Shown here one piece after another: positions 26,058 to 35,144 of a stretch of 35,144 bases of DNA. Positions within the stretch are counted from its first letter, which is position 1. Each line of letters starts with the position of its first letter. This DNA is from Verrucomicrobiota bacterium (lineage in GTDB: Bacteria > Verrucomicrobiota > Verrucomicrobiia > Limisphaerales > UBA11358). The position numbers were made by a program, and so were the translations under genes. The stretch lies in contig JAGWMQ010000023.1 in NCBI GenBank assembly GCA_028873125.1, positions 1 to 35,144 on the forward strand. Reading direction: 5' to 3'. A model generated the notes under the pieces. It made no database searches and was not told where the DNA came from. It worked only from the letters and a program-made list of their open reading frames with translations.

Positions 26058-26134
26058 GGTTGTGGCGTTAATCTTCCGGTGTTCGCATCTCCTGAAGTTC
26101 AACGACGGGTGGGCGGTTTGCGCGGAGCCGGCGT

Positions 26135-26174
26135 GGTTCAGTGGCAGGCCAAAGATCCCGTAAGCTTCTGAACC
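26135..26174 (+). other. Hairpin in the rpoD leader
   Basis: GGTTCAG (26135-26141) pairs with CTGAACC (26168-26174) around a 26-nt loop, ending 33 nt before the rpoD ATG. Part of the segment looks like a tRNA D-arm (GGTTCAGTGGCAG) but there is no T-arm or acceptor stem. Function unknown. Confidence 0.3.
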
Positions 26175-26207
26175 CAAACGGATTTTGAGGGTCTCAACAT
26201 TTGATTT

Positions 26208-28094
26208 ATGGTGAATCGAAAAACCAGTGCCGCCAGTCCGGCGCGCAGCCACAAGCGCGCCGAAGGGCGAGACGCGGGGGCCAAGGCGGTCCCGGCGAGA
26301 CGGCGTTTTGTCATTTCTGTTGCACGGCAAAAGCCGCCTGTTGCGTCGGAAACCAACGGGAAGAAGCCGTCTGCCCCGGCACCCGTGGCGGAGACGGGAC
26401 AACGTCTCCCCAACGGCGGGGTCAATCCGGCGCTGTCGGCGCAGTCCACGGTGGATTTGACCGAGACCATCAAGACCCTGCTGCATCTGGGACAGGAGCA
26501 CGGCTACATCACTTACGACGACATCAACGACGTATTGCCGGACAATCTGAAGCCGGACGACCTCGACGCGCTGCTCTCCAAACTGCGCAGTCTTGATGTC
26601 GAGATCGTGATGGACCAGGCCGAGGCCGAGCGCGCCCGCCAGCCCGAACCGGCGCAGGCGGCGGAGGAGGACGAGGACGCGCGTCTGGAGATTCTGGACG
26701 ACCCGGTGCGCATGTACATGAACCAGATGGGCAAGGTGCCGTTGCTCACGCGCGAGCAGGAAGTGGAGATTTGCAAGCGCATCGAGGAGGCCGAGGTCGC
26801 CATGAAGGCCATCGTTTACGGCCTGGGCTTCACGGCCAAGGAACACATCGCCATCGCCGAGAAACTGTTGTCCGAACCGCCCAAGGAACGCTTCGATCGC
26901 GTGATTGTGGACAAGAAGATTGCCAACCGCGAAGGGCATTTGCGCGAATTGCGCAAGCTCATCAAGAAGGTCCAGGCGCTCGACCAGAAGGTGGACGCGC
27001 TTTACGCGAACTGGCAGAAGGCGGTGCAAAAGGGCCGCAAGGAAAAACTGCACCGCGAGTTCAAGAGGACCAGCGCCCGGCTGCAGGACCTCTTTCCGAA
27101 ATTCTTCTGCAAACAGAAGGTCATCGAGGAAATGGTCGTCGTGGCCGGCAACGTCCACGAAAAATTCCTGGCCTCCCAGCGCCTGATCCAGCATCTCGAA
27201 GCGCAACGCCCGACCGCCGAGCGCCGCGCCGCGATTGAAGCCGAACACGCCAAGATCCAGACCCTGGAACAATTCGTGCGGATACCGCGCGAGGAGTTCT
27301 TCAAGGTGTTTGCCGAATTGAAGGCCGCCGCCGACCGGGGGTTGAAGGCCAAGACGCACATGGCCGAGGCCAATCTGCGCCTCGTCGTGTCCGTCGCCAA
27401 GAAATACACCAACCGCGGCCAGTCCTTCCTGGATTTGATCCAGGAAGGCAACATCGGCCTGATGAAGGGCGTCGAAAAGTTCGAGTATCGCCGCGGCTAC
27501 AAGTTTTCCACCTACGCCATCTGGTGGATCCGCCAGGCGATCACCCGCAGCATCGCCGACCAGGCGCGCACCATCCGCATCCCGGTGCACATGATTGAAA
27601 TCATGAACAAGCTCTGGCGCGCGCAAAAGCAGCTCACCCAGGAACTGGGCCGGGAGCCGACGCCGGAGGAAATCGCCGACGAAATGCACATGCCCGTGGC
27701 CCGCATCAACGCCCTCCTGAAAATGGCGCAACAGCCGGTCTCGCTCCACGCCCCCGTGGGCGACGACGGCGACGTGAGCGTGGGCGATTTCATCGAGGAC
27801 AAGTCCGCCGAAAATCCCTCGGAGGTCACCAGCTACAGCCTGCTGCGGGAGAAATTGAGCGACGTGCTCACCACCTTGACCGAGCGCGAGCGCAAAATCC
27901 TGGAAATGCGCTTCGGCCTGCTGGACGGCTATGAACGGACCCTGGAGGAGATCGGCAAGATGTACAACGTCACGCGCGAGCGCATCCGGCAGATCGAGGC
28001 CAAGGCGCTCCGCAAGCTGCGCCATCCGACCCGGGTGCGGCATCTGCAGGGCTTCCTCGACACGCCCGAGCCGGAGATGAGCACTGCGGCGTGA
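26208..28094 (+). CDS. rpoD: Primary RNA polymerase sigma factor (sigma-70/RpoD)
   Basis: 628 residues with all primary-sigma regions. A basic, poorly conserved start (1-80) is followed by a region 1.1-like segment (81-135), region 1.2 ([22 protein letters not shown], 164-185), a long unconserved region (about 205-380), then region 2 ([54 protein letters not shown], starting at 390), region 3 ([13 protein letters not shown]) and region 4.2 helix-turn-helix [27 protein letters not shown] (578-604). Region 1.1 plus 1.2 marks a housekeeping sigma rather than an alternative one. It sits between Bat-cluster genes, an unusual place, and has its own likely promoter. Confidence 0.97.
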   Translation: MVNRKTSAASPARSHKRAEGRDAGAKAVPARRRFVISVARQKPPVASETNGKKPSAPAPVAETGQRLPNGGVNPALSAQSTVDLTETIKTLLHLGQEHGYITYDDINDVLPDNLKPDDLDALLSKLRSLDVEIVMDQAEAERARQPEPAQAAEEDEDARLEILDDPVRMYMNQMGKVPLLTREQEVEICKRIEEAEVAMKAIVYGLGFTAKEHIAIAEKLLSEPPKERFDRVIVDKKIANREGHLRELRKLIKKVQALDQKVDALYANWQKAVQKGRKEKLHREFKRTSARLQDLFPKFFCKQKVIEEMVVVAGNVHEKFLASQRLIQHLEAQRPTAERRAAIEAEHAKIQTLEQFVRIPREEFFKVFAELKAAADRGLKAKTHMAEANLRLVVSVAKKYTNRGQSFLDLIQEGNIGLMKGVEKFEYRRGYKFSTYAIWWIRQAITRSIADQARTIRIPVHMIEIMNKLWRAQKQLTQELGREPTPEEIADEMHMPVARINALLKMAQQPVSLHAPVGDDGDVSVGDFIEDKSAENPSEVTSYSLLREKLSDVLTTLTERERKILEMRFGLLDGYERTLEEIGKMYNVTRERIRQIEAKALRKLRHPTRVRHLQGFLDTPEPEMSTAA

Positions 28095-28113
28095 AGCCCA
28101 GCCTGCTCTTGCA

Positions 28114-28141
28114 TTGATTCGGCGCCCCGGTCGCATAAATT
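28114..28141 (+). promoter_or_regulatory. Candidate cobA-hemD promoter (leaderless spacing)
   Basis: TTGATT (28114-28119), a 16-nt spacer and TAAATT (28136-28141). The -10 ends 6 nt before the GTG start, so transcription would begin at the start codon. No Shine-Dalgarno sequence at useful spacing is seen. Confidence 0.42.
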
Positions 28142-28147
28142 GTCGGG

Positions 28148-29713
28148 GTGAAATACAAAGGCGCGGTTTATCTCGTCGGCGCGGGACCGGGCGATCCGGG
28201 CTTGCTCACGCTGCGCGGCGCGGAACTGCTGCGGCGCGCGGACGTGGTCATTCACGACCTGCTGGTCCATCCCGACCTCCTCCGGTTGACGTCCCCGTCC
28301 GCCGAGGTCATTGCCCGCGGCAAACGCGCGGAACTATCGCAGGCGCAACTCAACAACCTGATGATTTCCAAGGCGCGCGAGGGCAAAACCGTCGTGCGTC
28401 TCAAGGGCGGCGACCCGTACATTTTTGGACGAGGCGGCGAGGAGGCGGAAGCCCTGGCGGCGGCGAATGTTTATTTTGAAGTCGTTCCCGGTGTCTCCTC
28501 GGTGGCGGCCGCCCCCAATTACGCCGGCATCCCGCTCACGCACCGCGCGTATTGCTCCAGCTTCACCGTCTTCACCGCCCACGAGGACCCGGCCGGGTCG
28601 CAAGCCGTCTTGCGCTACGAGCAGATCGCCAAGATACCCGGCACCAAGGTCGCGCTCATGGGCACGGACCGATTGGCCGGGTGGACCCGGTTGCTCATCG
28701 CCCATGGGATGCCGCCGGAAACCCCCGCGGCGACGATTCGGTGGGGTACGACCGGAAAACAAAAATCGGTGGCGGGCACGCTGGCGACCATCGCCGATCT
28801 CGCCGCCGAAAACAAATTGTCGCCGCCGGCGCTCACCATTGTCGGCGACGTGGTCAAATTGCGCGGGAAATTGAACTGGTTCGAGCGCCGTCCCCTTTTT
28901 GGCCGGCGCGTCGCCGTGACCCGGGCGCGCGGACAAGCGGTGGAATTTTCCCGCAAACTCGCCGAACTGGGCGCGGAGATCCTGGAAATTCCGACGATCC
29001 AATTTGTGCCGCCGTCGGACAAGCGCGACATCGTGGATGCGCTGTTGTCGTTGAACGCCTACGACTGGCTGGTGTTCACCAGCGCCAACGGCGTCACCGC
29101 GTTCTTCGAGATCTTTTTCAAACGGTTCCAGGACTTGCGCGACATCGGCGGCGTGAAAATCGCCGCGGTGGGTCCGGCCACCGCGGCGCGGGTGCGGGAC
29201 TTGCGTCTGCAGGTGGATCTGATGCCGGACAAGTTCGCCGCCGCGGCCGTGGCGGGGGCGTTGGCCAGGCACAGCAGCGTGGAAAATTCCAAAATCTGCC
29301 TCCTGCGCGCCGAAACCGCCGACCCGGATTTGCCGCGGGCGCTCGAGAAACTCGGGGCGATCGTGGACGATGTGGCGGTCTATAAAACCGTTTCCGAAAC
29401 GGAAGCCCCTTCCGGCGCGGACCGGCAGTTGCTCGAGGACGGCGCGGACTGGATCACCTTCACCAGCGGCTCCACGGTGCAACACTTCCATGCGCGGTTT
29501 GATTTGGCCGGACTGCTGAAAAAATTCCCGCGCACCCAAATCGCTTCCATCGGTCCGGAGACCAGCCAGGCCGTCCGCGCGCTGGGGCTGGAACCGGCGC
29601 TGGAAGCCGAGGAGCATACGACGGACGGCCTGATCGCGGCGTTGTTGCGCGCGACCCAAACCGGACAGGAACCGGATCGAAATCGAAAACGGCCCCGGCC
29701 CAAGGACGAGTGA
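28148..29713 (+). CDS. cobA-hemD: Uroporphyrinogen-III C-methyltransferase / uroporphyrinogen-III synthase fusion
   Basis: A 521-residue fusion. Residues 1-245 are SUMT (CobA/SirA): YLVGAGPGDPGLLTLRGAE (8-26), VVRLKGGDPYIFGRGGEE (82-99), VVPGVSSVAAAPNYAGIPLTHR, LMGTDRL and PALTIVGDVV. Residues about 250-505 are HemD: GRRVAVTRARGQA, WLVFTSANGVTAFFE, IAAVGPATAARV, WITFTSGSTVQHF and IASIGPETS. HemD cyclises hydroxymethylbilane to uroporphyrinogen III; SUMT methylates it to precorrin-2 for sirohaem or cobalamin. The fusion is common in Verrucomicrobiota and Firmicutes. The start is a GTG set by the canonical SUMT N-terminus. With hemL it gives the window two tetrapyrrole genes, but they are not adjacent. 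Confidence 0.96.
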   Translation: MKYKGAVYLVGAGPGDPGLLTLRGAELLRRADVVIHDLLVHPDLLRLTSPSAEVIARGKRAELSQAQLNNLMISKAREGKTVVRLKGGDPYIFGRGGEEAEALAAANVYFEVVPGVSSVAAAPNYAGIPLTHRAYCSSFTVFTAHEDPAGSQAVLRYEQIAKIPGTKVALMGTDRLAGWTRLLIAHGMPPETPAATIRWGTTGKQKSVAGTLATIADLAAENKLSPPALTIVGDVVKLRGKLNWFERRPLFGRRVAVTRARGQAVEFSRKLAELGAEILEIPTIQFVPPSDKRDIVDALLSLNAYDWLVFTSANGVTAFFEIFFKRFQDLRDIGGVKIAAVGPATAARVRDLRLQVDLMPDKFAAAAVAGALARHSSVENSKICLLRAETADPDLPRALEKLGAIVDDVAVYKTVSETEAPSGADRQLLEDGADWITFTSGSTVQHFHARFDLAGLLKKFPRTQIASIGPETSQAVRALGLEPALEAEEHTTDGLIAALLRATQTGQEPDRNRKRPRPKDE

Positions 29714-29814
29714 GGGGAGGATCACCATCCGGACGGGCCGATCCTGAACGCTTTGGCGCCGCGCAGTGTCAATGGCTTGAAGCGCCTCAATGCTTTTTGC
29801 GGTAACGGTTTTTG

Positions 29815-31614
29815 ATGTTAAACATGAACGTTTGGAATTGCGGACGCAGGCCCGTCCTGCCGGCGGCGGCGCCGGCGTTGATGGCGCTGGCCGCGGCCGC
29901 CGCGCTCCACGCCGCCACCTTCTCCGCCGCGCTCGATCGCGACACGATCACACTGGGGGAGAGCGCGACGTTGTCGCTGACCTTTGAGGGCGGTTCCCCC
30001 CAAAAAGTGCCGATACCGCCTTCGGTGCCGGGCCTGCAAATCAGCTACGTCGGTCCTTCCAGCCAGTTCAGTTTCATTAACGGCCAGGTCAGCTCGGCCG
30101 TCACCCATCATTTCACGATCACGCCGCAACGGGCGGGTCATTTCGTCATCCCGTCGCTGGAGGCCGTGGTCGGCGGGCAGGTGCTGCGCAGCGACCCGGT
30201 GGAACTGACCGTGCTCCAGCCCAACCAGCCGACGGCCGCCCAGATCACGTCCGGCTCGCAAGTGGCCTTCATGACGCTCGCGCTGCCGGAACGGACCGTT
30301 TATCCGGGCGAAGCCGTCGTTGCCGAACTGAAGGTTTATCTGCGCGACGACGTCCAAAATTTCGGCAACTTCCAGTTCACCAGCCGCCCGGCCGACGGTT
30401 TTGCCATCGGCAAAATGGCGCAGGGGGGCACGGAACGGGCGCAGATCGGCCGCCGCGTCTATTCGATCATCCCCATTTCGCTGGAATTGACCGCCGTGAA
30501 AACCGGCTCGCTGAGCGTCGGGCCGTTTACCGCCGAGGCGACGATCCTGCTGCCTTCGCCGAACCAGGGCGGCGACCCGTTTTTCGCGCAGTTTTTCAAC
30601 ACCGGCGAACAGAAACAAATTTCCCTGATCACCGAACGGTTGGAGGTCCGATCGCTGCCACTGCCCACCAACGATGTGCCGGCCGATTTCAACGGCGCCA
30701 TCGGCCAGTACACCCTGTCGGTCAGCGCCGGACCGACCAACGTCGCCGTCGGCGACCCGATCACCGTGCGCGTGCAAATCTCCGGGCGCGGCGCACTCGA
30801 TGCGCTGGTGCTGCCCGACCAGCCCGCCTGGCGCGACTTCAAGGTTTATCCGCCCACCTCGAAGCTGGAAACGGACGATCGCCTCGGCATCGAAGGCAAG
30901 AAAACTTTCGAGGAAATCGTTTCGCCGGAAAATACGGATGTTCACGAACTGCCGGAATTTTCATTCTCCTTTTTCGACCCCGACACGGGCGGCTACCGCA
31001 GTCTCCGGCAGCCGCCCGTGCCGCTGACCGTGCGTCCCGGCGGCGCCGTTGCCGCGCCGACCCTCGCCAGCGCCCGACCGGCAAACGCCCAGCCGCCGGC
31101 GCCGGGCATCGTGCCCATCAAGGACCGGCTGGGGGCGCTGGCACAACTCACGCCGCCGCTGGTTGCCCGGCCGGGCTTTCTGGCGGTGCAAAGTCTGCCG
31201 CTCCTGGCGTGGCTGGCGGCGCTGGTTTGGCGCAAACGCACCGACAGCCTGGCGAATAATCCGCGTCTGCGGCGGCAGAGACGCGTCGCCCAGCTCGTTC
31301 AAGACGGATTGTCCGAACTGCGCCGGCTGGCCGGCGAAAACAATTCCGAGGAGTTCTTTGCGACACTGCATCACCTGTTGCAGGAACAACTGGGCGAGCG
31401 CCTGGACTGCCCCGCCCTTTCCATCACCGATGCCGCGGTCGAGGAAAAACTGCGTCCGCGTGGCGCGTCGGAGGCGACGGTCGCGGCGCTGCGCGAGTTG
31501 TTTCAAATCTGCAATCAGGCGCGCTACGCGCCGATCAAAGGCAGCCAGGAACTGGCCGCCGTTGCCGCCCGGTTCGAGCGCGTCGTGACCGAACTGCAAA
31601 GCTTGAAGGCATGA
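29815..31614 (+). CDS. BatD-like (oxygen-tolerance) membrane protein
   Basis: 599 residues. A signal or anchor (about 13-35), then repeated beta domains: FSAALDRDTITLGESATLSLTF (the BatD opening), GLQISYVGPSSQFSFINGQ, the VAFMTLALPERTVYPGEAVVAELKVYL repeat and NVAVGDPITVRVQISGRGALDAL. One membrane helix lies near residues 450-470 (LAVQSLPLLAWLAALVWRKR), followed by a cytoplasmic helical tail. This is the BatD layout, normally adjacent to BatA/B/C; here rpoD and cobA-hemD separate them. Start choice is uncertain between ATG 29815 and ATG 29824; a TTG at 29812 is also possible. The stop overlaps a possible ATG of the next gene (31611). Confidence 0.9.
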   Translation: MLNMNVWNCGRRPVLPAAAPALMALAAAAALHAATFSAALDRDTITLGESATLSLTFEGGSPQKVPIPPSVPGLQISYVGPSSQFSFINGQVSSAVTHHFTITPQRAGHFVIPSLEAVVGGQVLRSDPVELTVLQPNQPTAAQITSGSQVAFMTLALPERTVYPGEAVVAELKVYLRDDVQNFGNFQFTSRPADGFAIGKMAQGGTERAQIGRRVYSIIPISLELTAVKTGSLSVGPFTAEATILLPSPNQGGDPFFAQFFNTGEQKQISLITERLEVRSLPLPTNDVPADFNGAIGQYTLSVSAGPTNVAVGDPITVRVQISGRGALDALVLPDQPAWRDFKVYPPTSKLETDDRLGIEGKKTFEEIVSPENTDVHELPEFSFSFFDPDTGGYRSLRQPPVPLTVRPGGAVAAPTLASARPANAQPPAPGIVPIKDRLGALAQLTPPLVARPGFLAVQSLPLLAWLAALVWRKRTDSLANNPRLRRQRRVAQLVQDGLSELRRLAGENNSEEFFATLHHLLQEQLGERLDCPALSITDAAVEEKLRPRGASEATVAALRELFQICNQARYAPIKGSQELAAVAARFERVVTELQSLKA

Positions 31615-31730
31615 ACCTTCGACGTCATTTATCCGACAACGCAGGCGCCCGAGACGGCAATCCCCACCGTCCGCCGCGGACCCTGCCTGCAGGGAATTCA
31701 GGCCCCGTCCAGGGCTGGACTCGTTTGCGT

Positions 31731-32519
31731 ATGAAGACCCGCAGCTTCACCGTCGGCCGCTTCGGCCCGCGGCTTCGCGGCCTCCGTTGGCTTCTCCTGC
31801 TGGCCCTGTTCTTCCGTGCCGGGACCGTGTTCGCGGCGGACGTTCAGGCGCAGTTCGACGCGGCCAACAAACTGTACGCCGAGGGCAAGTTCGCCGCCGC
31901 CGCCGCCGCTTATGAAAAAATCGTCCGGTCCGGGGCGGTGTCGGCGGCGTTGTATTTCAACGACGGCGATGCGGAGTTGAAGGCGGGGCACTTGGGGCGG
32001 GCAATTGCCGCGTACCGCCGGGCGGCCCTGCTGGCCCCGCGCGATGCCGAGACGCGGGCCAACCTGGCCTTCGCCCGCAGCCAGGTCGAAGGCCCCACCT
32101 TGCGGGAAAGCCACTGGGAGAACTGGCTGGGCCAGCTCACGCTCAATGAATGGACGACGTTGACGATGGTCGCCTTCTGGCTGACTTTTGCGCTGCTGGT
32201 GCTGGGACAAATTCGGCCGGCACTGAAGCCGTCCCTGCGCGCCGGGGCGCGGGGCGCGGCCGTCGTCACAATTTTTCTGGGCGCGTGCCTCGGATGGGAA
32301 GCGGCCCGTCAGCTCTCCATCAAAACCGCCGTGGTCGTGGCGCCGAAGGCGGTGGCGCGCAGCGGGCCGTTCGACGAGGCGCAACAGGCGTTTGCCGTTC
32401 ATGACGGCGCGGAACTGGTGGTCCGGGATGAACGGAACGGCTGGCTGCAGGTCGGCGACGGCGCCACGCACATTGGCTGGCTCCCGCGCGACCAGGTGGA
32501 AGTGATTGCGGGCGGTTGA
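31731..32519 (+). CDS. TPR and SH3-domain membrane protein (BatE-like)
   Basis: 262 residues from the ATG at 31731. Signal peptide about 1-34 (WLLLLALFFRAGTVFA-AD), TPR repeats (FDAANKLYAEGKFAAAAAAYEKI, ALYFNDGDAELKAGHLGRAIAAYRRA), two membrane helices (TMVAFWLTFALLVLGQI and VVTIFLGACLGW), and a C-terminal bacterial SH3-like domain ending GATHIGWLPRDQVEVI. TPR plus SH3b is the BatE architecture. An earlier ATG at 31611 overlaps the BatD stop (ATGA) and would add 40 Pro/Arg/Gly-rich residues before the signal peptide; that segment contains two small hairpins, and I judge it to be a leader, though a coupled start cannot be excluded. Confidence 0.85.
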   Translation: MKTRSFTVGRFGPRLRGLRWLLLLALFFRAGTVFAADVQAQFDAANKLYAEGKFAAAAAAYEKIVRSGAVSAALYFNDGDAELKAGHLGRAIAAYRRAALLAPRDAETRANLAFARSQVEGPTLRESHWENWLGQLTLNEWTTLTMVAFWLTFALLVLGQIRPALKPSLRAGARGAAVVTIFLGACLGWEAARQLSIKTAVVVAPKAVARSGPFDEAQQAFAVHDGAELVVRDERNGWLQVGDGATHIGWLPRDQVEVIAGG

Positions 32520-32895
32520 AACCCCGGGCCGTCCGGGGGCCACGCTTGGGGCGGACGCCAAGCCGAACCATAAAACCAATCTGGCTCAAACCAGGTCGCG
32601 CATTCGATTTCCATCTCGAACTCTTTCAGGCGCAAATCCATCTGTGAGAAGCGGCCGCAAAGCCGCGCCGGAAATCCAGATTGATCCCGCACCCGCGCGC
32701 GGGATTCCCCGGATCTGTATTCTTGGTCTTCGGAACGGTGTTCGTGCTCCTCCAGACTCCGCCAGCCGTTCTCGATTCTGAGTTCACGTTCTTTGGAACT
32801 GCGAGGACACAGCACCGAACCGTCCGCGTGATCTTCGGGGCGGGACGTATGACGAGCACGAATGAAGATAAGATGAATTCTGAAAAAGAAAACTA
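32520..32895 (+). other. Intergenic stretch, no convincing gene
   Basis: About 380 bp between the BatE-like gene and the next promoter. A CCCCGG/CCGGGG hairpin (32522-32538) lies directly after the stop but has no T-run. A second inverted repeat, ATCCCGC/GCGGGAT, lies near 32684-32705. A 182-codon open frame on the - strand crosses this region but runs into the BatE-like gene and has no recognisable domain; I do not call it. Confidence 0.6.
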
Positions 32896-32924
32896 TTGAC
32901 AAGCCCTTTGACTTGTGGTGGAAT
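32896..32924 (+). promoter_or_regulatory. Sigma-70-type promoter for the large secreted protein
   Basis: A consensus TTGACA (32896-32901), a 17-nt spacer and TGGAAT (32919-32924, four of six). The start codon at 32956 is about 31 nt beyond the -10, giving a leader of roughly 25 nt. This is the best promoter match in the window. Confidence 0.65.
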
Positions 32925-32955
32925 GTCACCGTCCCGGAAGAAAGCAACGCCGCTT

Positions 32956-35144
32956 ATGAAAACGAACCTTCAGATCTTGGCGGGAATCCTCCTGATTTCC
33001 CTCCCCTCAACCCTCCTCGCGCAGGCCCCCCCCAGTCGCAAACTAACATGGTGGTGGGCTACCAGATCGGCCAGCAGGACGCCAATTCGCGCACCTGGCT
33101 GAAAATCGTCAAGACGGCCGACGCCCAGGGCAACACCGTCCTGACCACAAACAATGCCTACGTGGAGGTGGCGACCGGACTCAATTATCTTGGCACCAAC
33201 GGCCAATACCTGCCCAGCCGGGAGGAGATTAACGCCTATCCGGGCGGATCCATCGCGCAGTTCGGGCAACACCGTGTGATCTTCGCCAACAATATCAACT
33301 CCAGCGGGGCCATTGATTTGCAGATGCCCCAGACCAATGGCGCGCCGGGCGGCCAGGAGATGAAAAGCGAGATTTTGGGCTTGGCCTACTACGACACCGC
33401 CAGCGGCCAGAGTGTGCTGATTGCGCAGGTCCACGACAGCCAGGGACAGATCGTCGGCAGCAACCAGGTGGTCTATCCGGACGCGTTTCAAGGCGTTCAG
33501 GCGAACGTCAAATACGTTTATACTCGCGCCGGGCTGGAACAAGACATTGTGCTTTTGGAGCAGCCGCCCAGGCCTGAGTCGCTGGGGCTTTCCTCGACTT
33601 CGTGTGTTTTGCAGGTGTTGACCGAGTTCACCTCGGCCCCGACGCCGGTGATTCAGACGCCGCCGGGGGCGACCAACGGCGTGATGACGGATGAGACGTT
33701 GGTTTTTGGGACCGGGAGCGGCGCAATGAGGATGATTCGAGGCCGCGCCTTTCTGCTGGGCACCAATTCGCCTGCGGCGGTCGTCTCGAAGCAATGGGTC
33801 ACGGTGAGCAACCGGACGGTGCTGGTGGAATCGGTGCCCTTGTCGGCCATTACCAACTCTTTGTCCAAGTTGCCCGCCTTTTCCCGGGCGGACCTGAAGC
33901 CCGCGAGCGGCTCGCCGCTTTATGCGGTTTCCAGCAAACGCCTGTTGCCCGCGCCGCGAGTGATCCGCGTTGAAAAGGGAGAAATGGAACTGGCCAAGGA
34001 GACGCCGCCCAATCATGGGTTGGTGCTGGATTATATCGTGGTCAATGGCAGCCTGTCTTCTTACTTCTTTGGTGTGATAAATAGCAATCCTGGTGGCGGG
34101 ACTACTTTCTTCATTTCCGGGCCGGTCTATTGCAACAACGTAGTGCTGGGCAGTGGGGCAGTGATCAAATATCCCAATAACACGACGGCCTTCATTGAAG
34201 CCGAGTCGAGCCTGATCTGCGACACCAGCCCTTACAAACCAGTTGTCTTTACGGCGGCCGACGACAACAGCATTGGCGAGAATACAAGCAGCGACGGCGG
34301 GGTCATTCAACCGGGAGGCTATGCCAACCCGGCGCTGCGGTTGGATGTCAACGCCACCGTGGAAAACGTGCGCATCTGCTACGCCCAGGAAGCCATTTCG
34401 GTTGCGGGCGGCGCCACCGTCACCGTCCAGGACTCCCAAATCGTCAACTGCATCAGGGGAGTCAACCTGGATTCGGGCGCCAACGTCAACCTCAACAATT
34501 GCCTGCTGACCTCGGCGGGCATTGGGTCGGGTTATCCCAACGGGGTTCCTCTGGCGGGAGGAGACAGCGGTGCCTCGTTCTACCTCCAATACTGCACCAT
34601 TGACAATGCCAACGAGGATTCGATGACTGGCTACGGCGACGACGGGAGCGGTCCGGGCAGCGTCTTTGCGGTTAACTCGATTTTTGTCAACGCGAGCAGT
34701 TTCGGGAGTGGCAGCCTCGATGGGATAGCCAACGGGTTTTGGAACGACGCGCCCGGCACCTTCGGGGCAACGACAGTTTCCGACTCCAGCAACCCCTTCG
34801 TGAGGGCTGGCGGAGGCTACTACTATTTGAACAGTTCTTCGGCGTTCATCAGCGCCGCCACCGGCTGGGACTTCACCGTCTCGGCCCAGCAAACGACCAA
34901 GCCGCCCGTGGTTGAAAACCAACCCATCACCTCGGACGTGACCTTCCCAGCCCAAGCCACGGATAATGGTGGCAACCTGGGCTACCACTATTACAAGATT
35001 GACTACCTGGTCAGCGCGACCACGGTGGGCGCCAAAGTGACGTTTGCCCCCGGCACGGTCGTCGTCTGGCAGGGACAAGGCTTGTCGTTTTCCGGCACCT
35101 ACACTCTGACCTTTGACGGCACGGTGCAAAACCGGTGTTATTTC
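32956..35144 (+). CDS. Large secreted beta-helix-like protein, 3' partial, with a frame break at a C8 run
   Basis: Signal peptide MKTNLQILAGILLISLPSTLLAQ-AP begins at the ATG 32956. After the run of eight C (33026-33033) this frame soon ends in a stop, near 33104. The frame beginning MVVGYQIGQQDANSRTW (ATG 33048) is open to the window end (699 codons). One more C in the run would join them as AQAPPQSQTN-MVVGYQ. The body has an N-terminal domain (to about codon 180 with NVKYVYTRAGLEQDIVLLEQ), a middle region, then right-handed beta-helix-like repeats (LDVNATVENVRICYAQEAIS, VAGGATVTVQDSQIVNCIRG, VNLDSGANVNLNNCLLTS). GNLGYHYYKIDYLVS and a second run of similar sequence follow. It resembles N-terminal parts of very large verrucomicrobial secreted proteins, some of which carry RHS repeats later on; nothing here proves that. 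Confidence 0.75.

Noticed and set aside
26130-26180. tRNA-like D-arm sequence (GGTTCAGTGGCAG) before rpoD
   Set aside because: No T-arm GGTTC, no acceptor pairing and no CCA end; best read as a simple hairpin.
25998-28136. 712-codon open frame on the - strand opposite rpoD
   Set aside because: Antisense shadow; the sigma-70 regions on the + strand are unmistakable.
28095-28147. Cobalamin riboswitch before cobA-hemD
   Set aside because: Only 53 nt separate it from rpoD, too short for a cobalamin riboswitch, and no B12-box is visible.
32399-32947. 182-codon open frame on the - strand in the gap before the last gene
   Set aside because: No domain and no clear ribosome-binding site, overlaps the BatE-like gene and the promoter of the last gene; possibly a decayed gene but not supportable.

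Overview
The window is high-GC bacterial DNA whose gene content points to the Verrucomicrobiota (Limisphaerales/Pedosphaera-like soil or sediment lineages). The pointers are a DUF5107/TPR protein, many exported glycoside hydrolases, secreted proteins ending in a RFYRA-type tail, a RecA/TruB/RibF/RpoD set with long unconserved segments, and heptamer-repeat DNA that strays into genes. The phylum is inferred from family composition, not from a marker-gene search.

Region 1 (1-12888, + strand) is a tightly packed glycan or glycolipid utilisation operon. It holds the 3' end of a DUF5107/TPR protein, an SGNH-hydrolase lipoprotein, a sugar/H+ MFS symporter, a galactocerebrosidase-like GH59 enzyme with added F5/8-C and lamin-tail domains, a Tat-exported LacZ-like GH2 enzyme, and a Sec-exported GH2 enzyme. 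Several neighbours overlap or are separated by a few bases. The set reads as: deacylate or bind outside, release beta-linked galactose with GH59 and GH2, then import the sugar with the symporter.

Region 2 (12780-14626, - strand) holds a DUF192 lipoprotein coupled (ATGA) to hemL. hemL runs convergently into the last GH2 gene with a 109-bp overlap. Region 3 (14790-17724, + strand) is housekeeping: recA, truB, ribF.

Region 4 (17865-32519, + strand) is a MoxR/Bat (aerotolerance-type) system: MoxR ATPase, DUF58, a DUF4381-like anchor, two VWA proteins (the second fused to TPRs), a Gln-rich partner, BatD, and a TPR/SH3 BatE-like protein. It is interrupted twice. Between moxR and DUF58 lie an AT-richer S41 protease gene and a ParE/RelE-type toxin-antitoxin pair. 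The pair sits inside an 84-bp direct duplication of the DUF58 5' end. Between the Gln-rich protein and BatD lie rpoD and a cobA-hemD fusion.

Region 5 (32520-35144) is a 436-bp leader with a good sigma-70-type promoter, then the start of a large secreted beta-helix-like protein. Its signal peptide and body are in different frames across a run of eight C.

The most notable items are: (i) the toxin-antitoxin insertion that duplicates the start of DUF58 yet leaves an ATGA coupling to the intact copy; (ii) several 7-nt-period repeat elements, three of them translated in-frame inside genes; (iii) the bacterial GALC/GH59 protein; and (iv) the C8 frame break.
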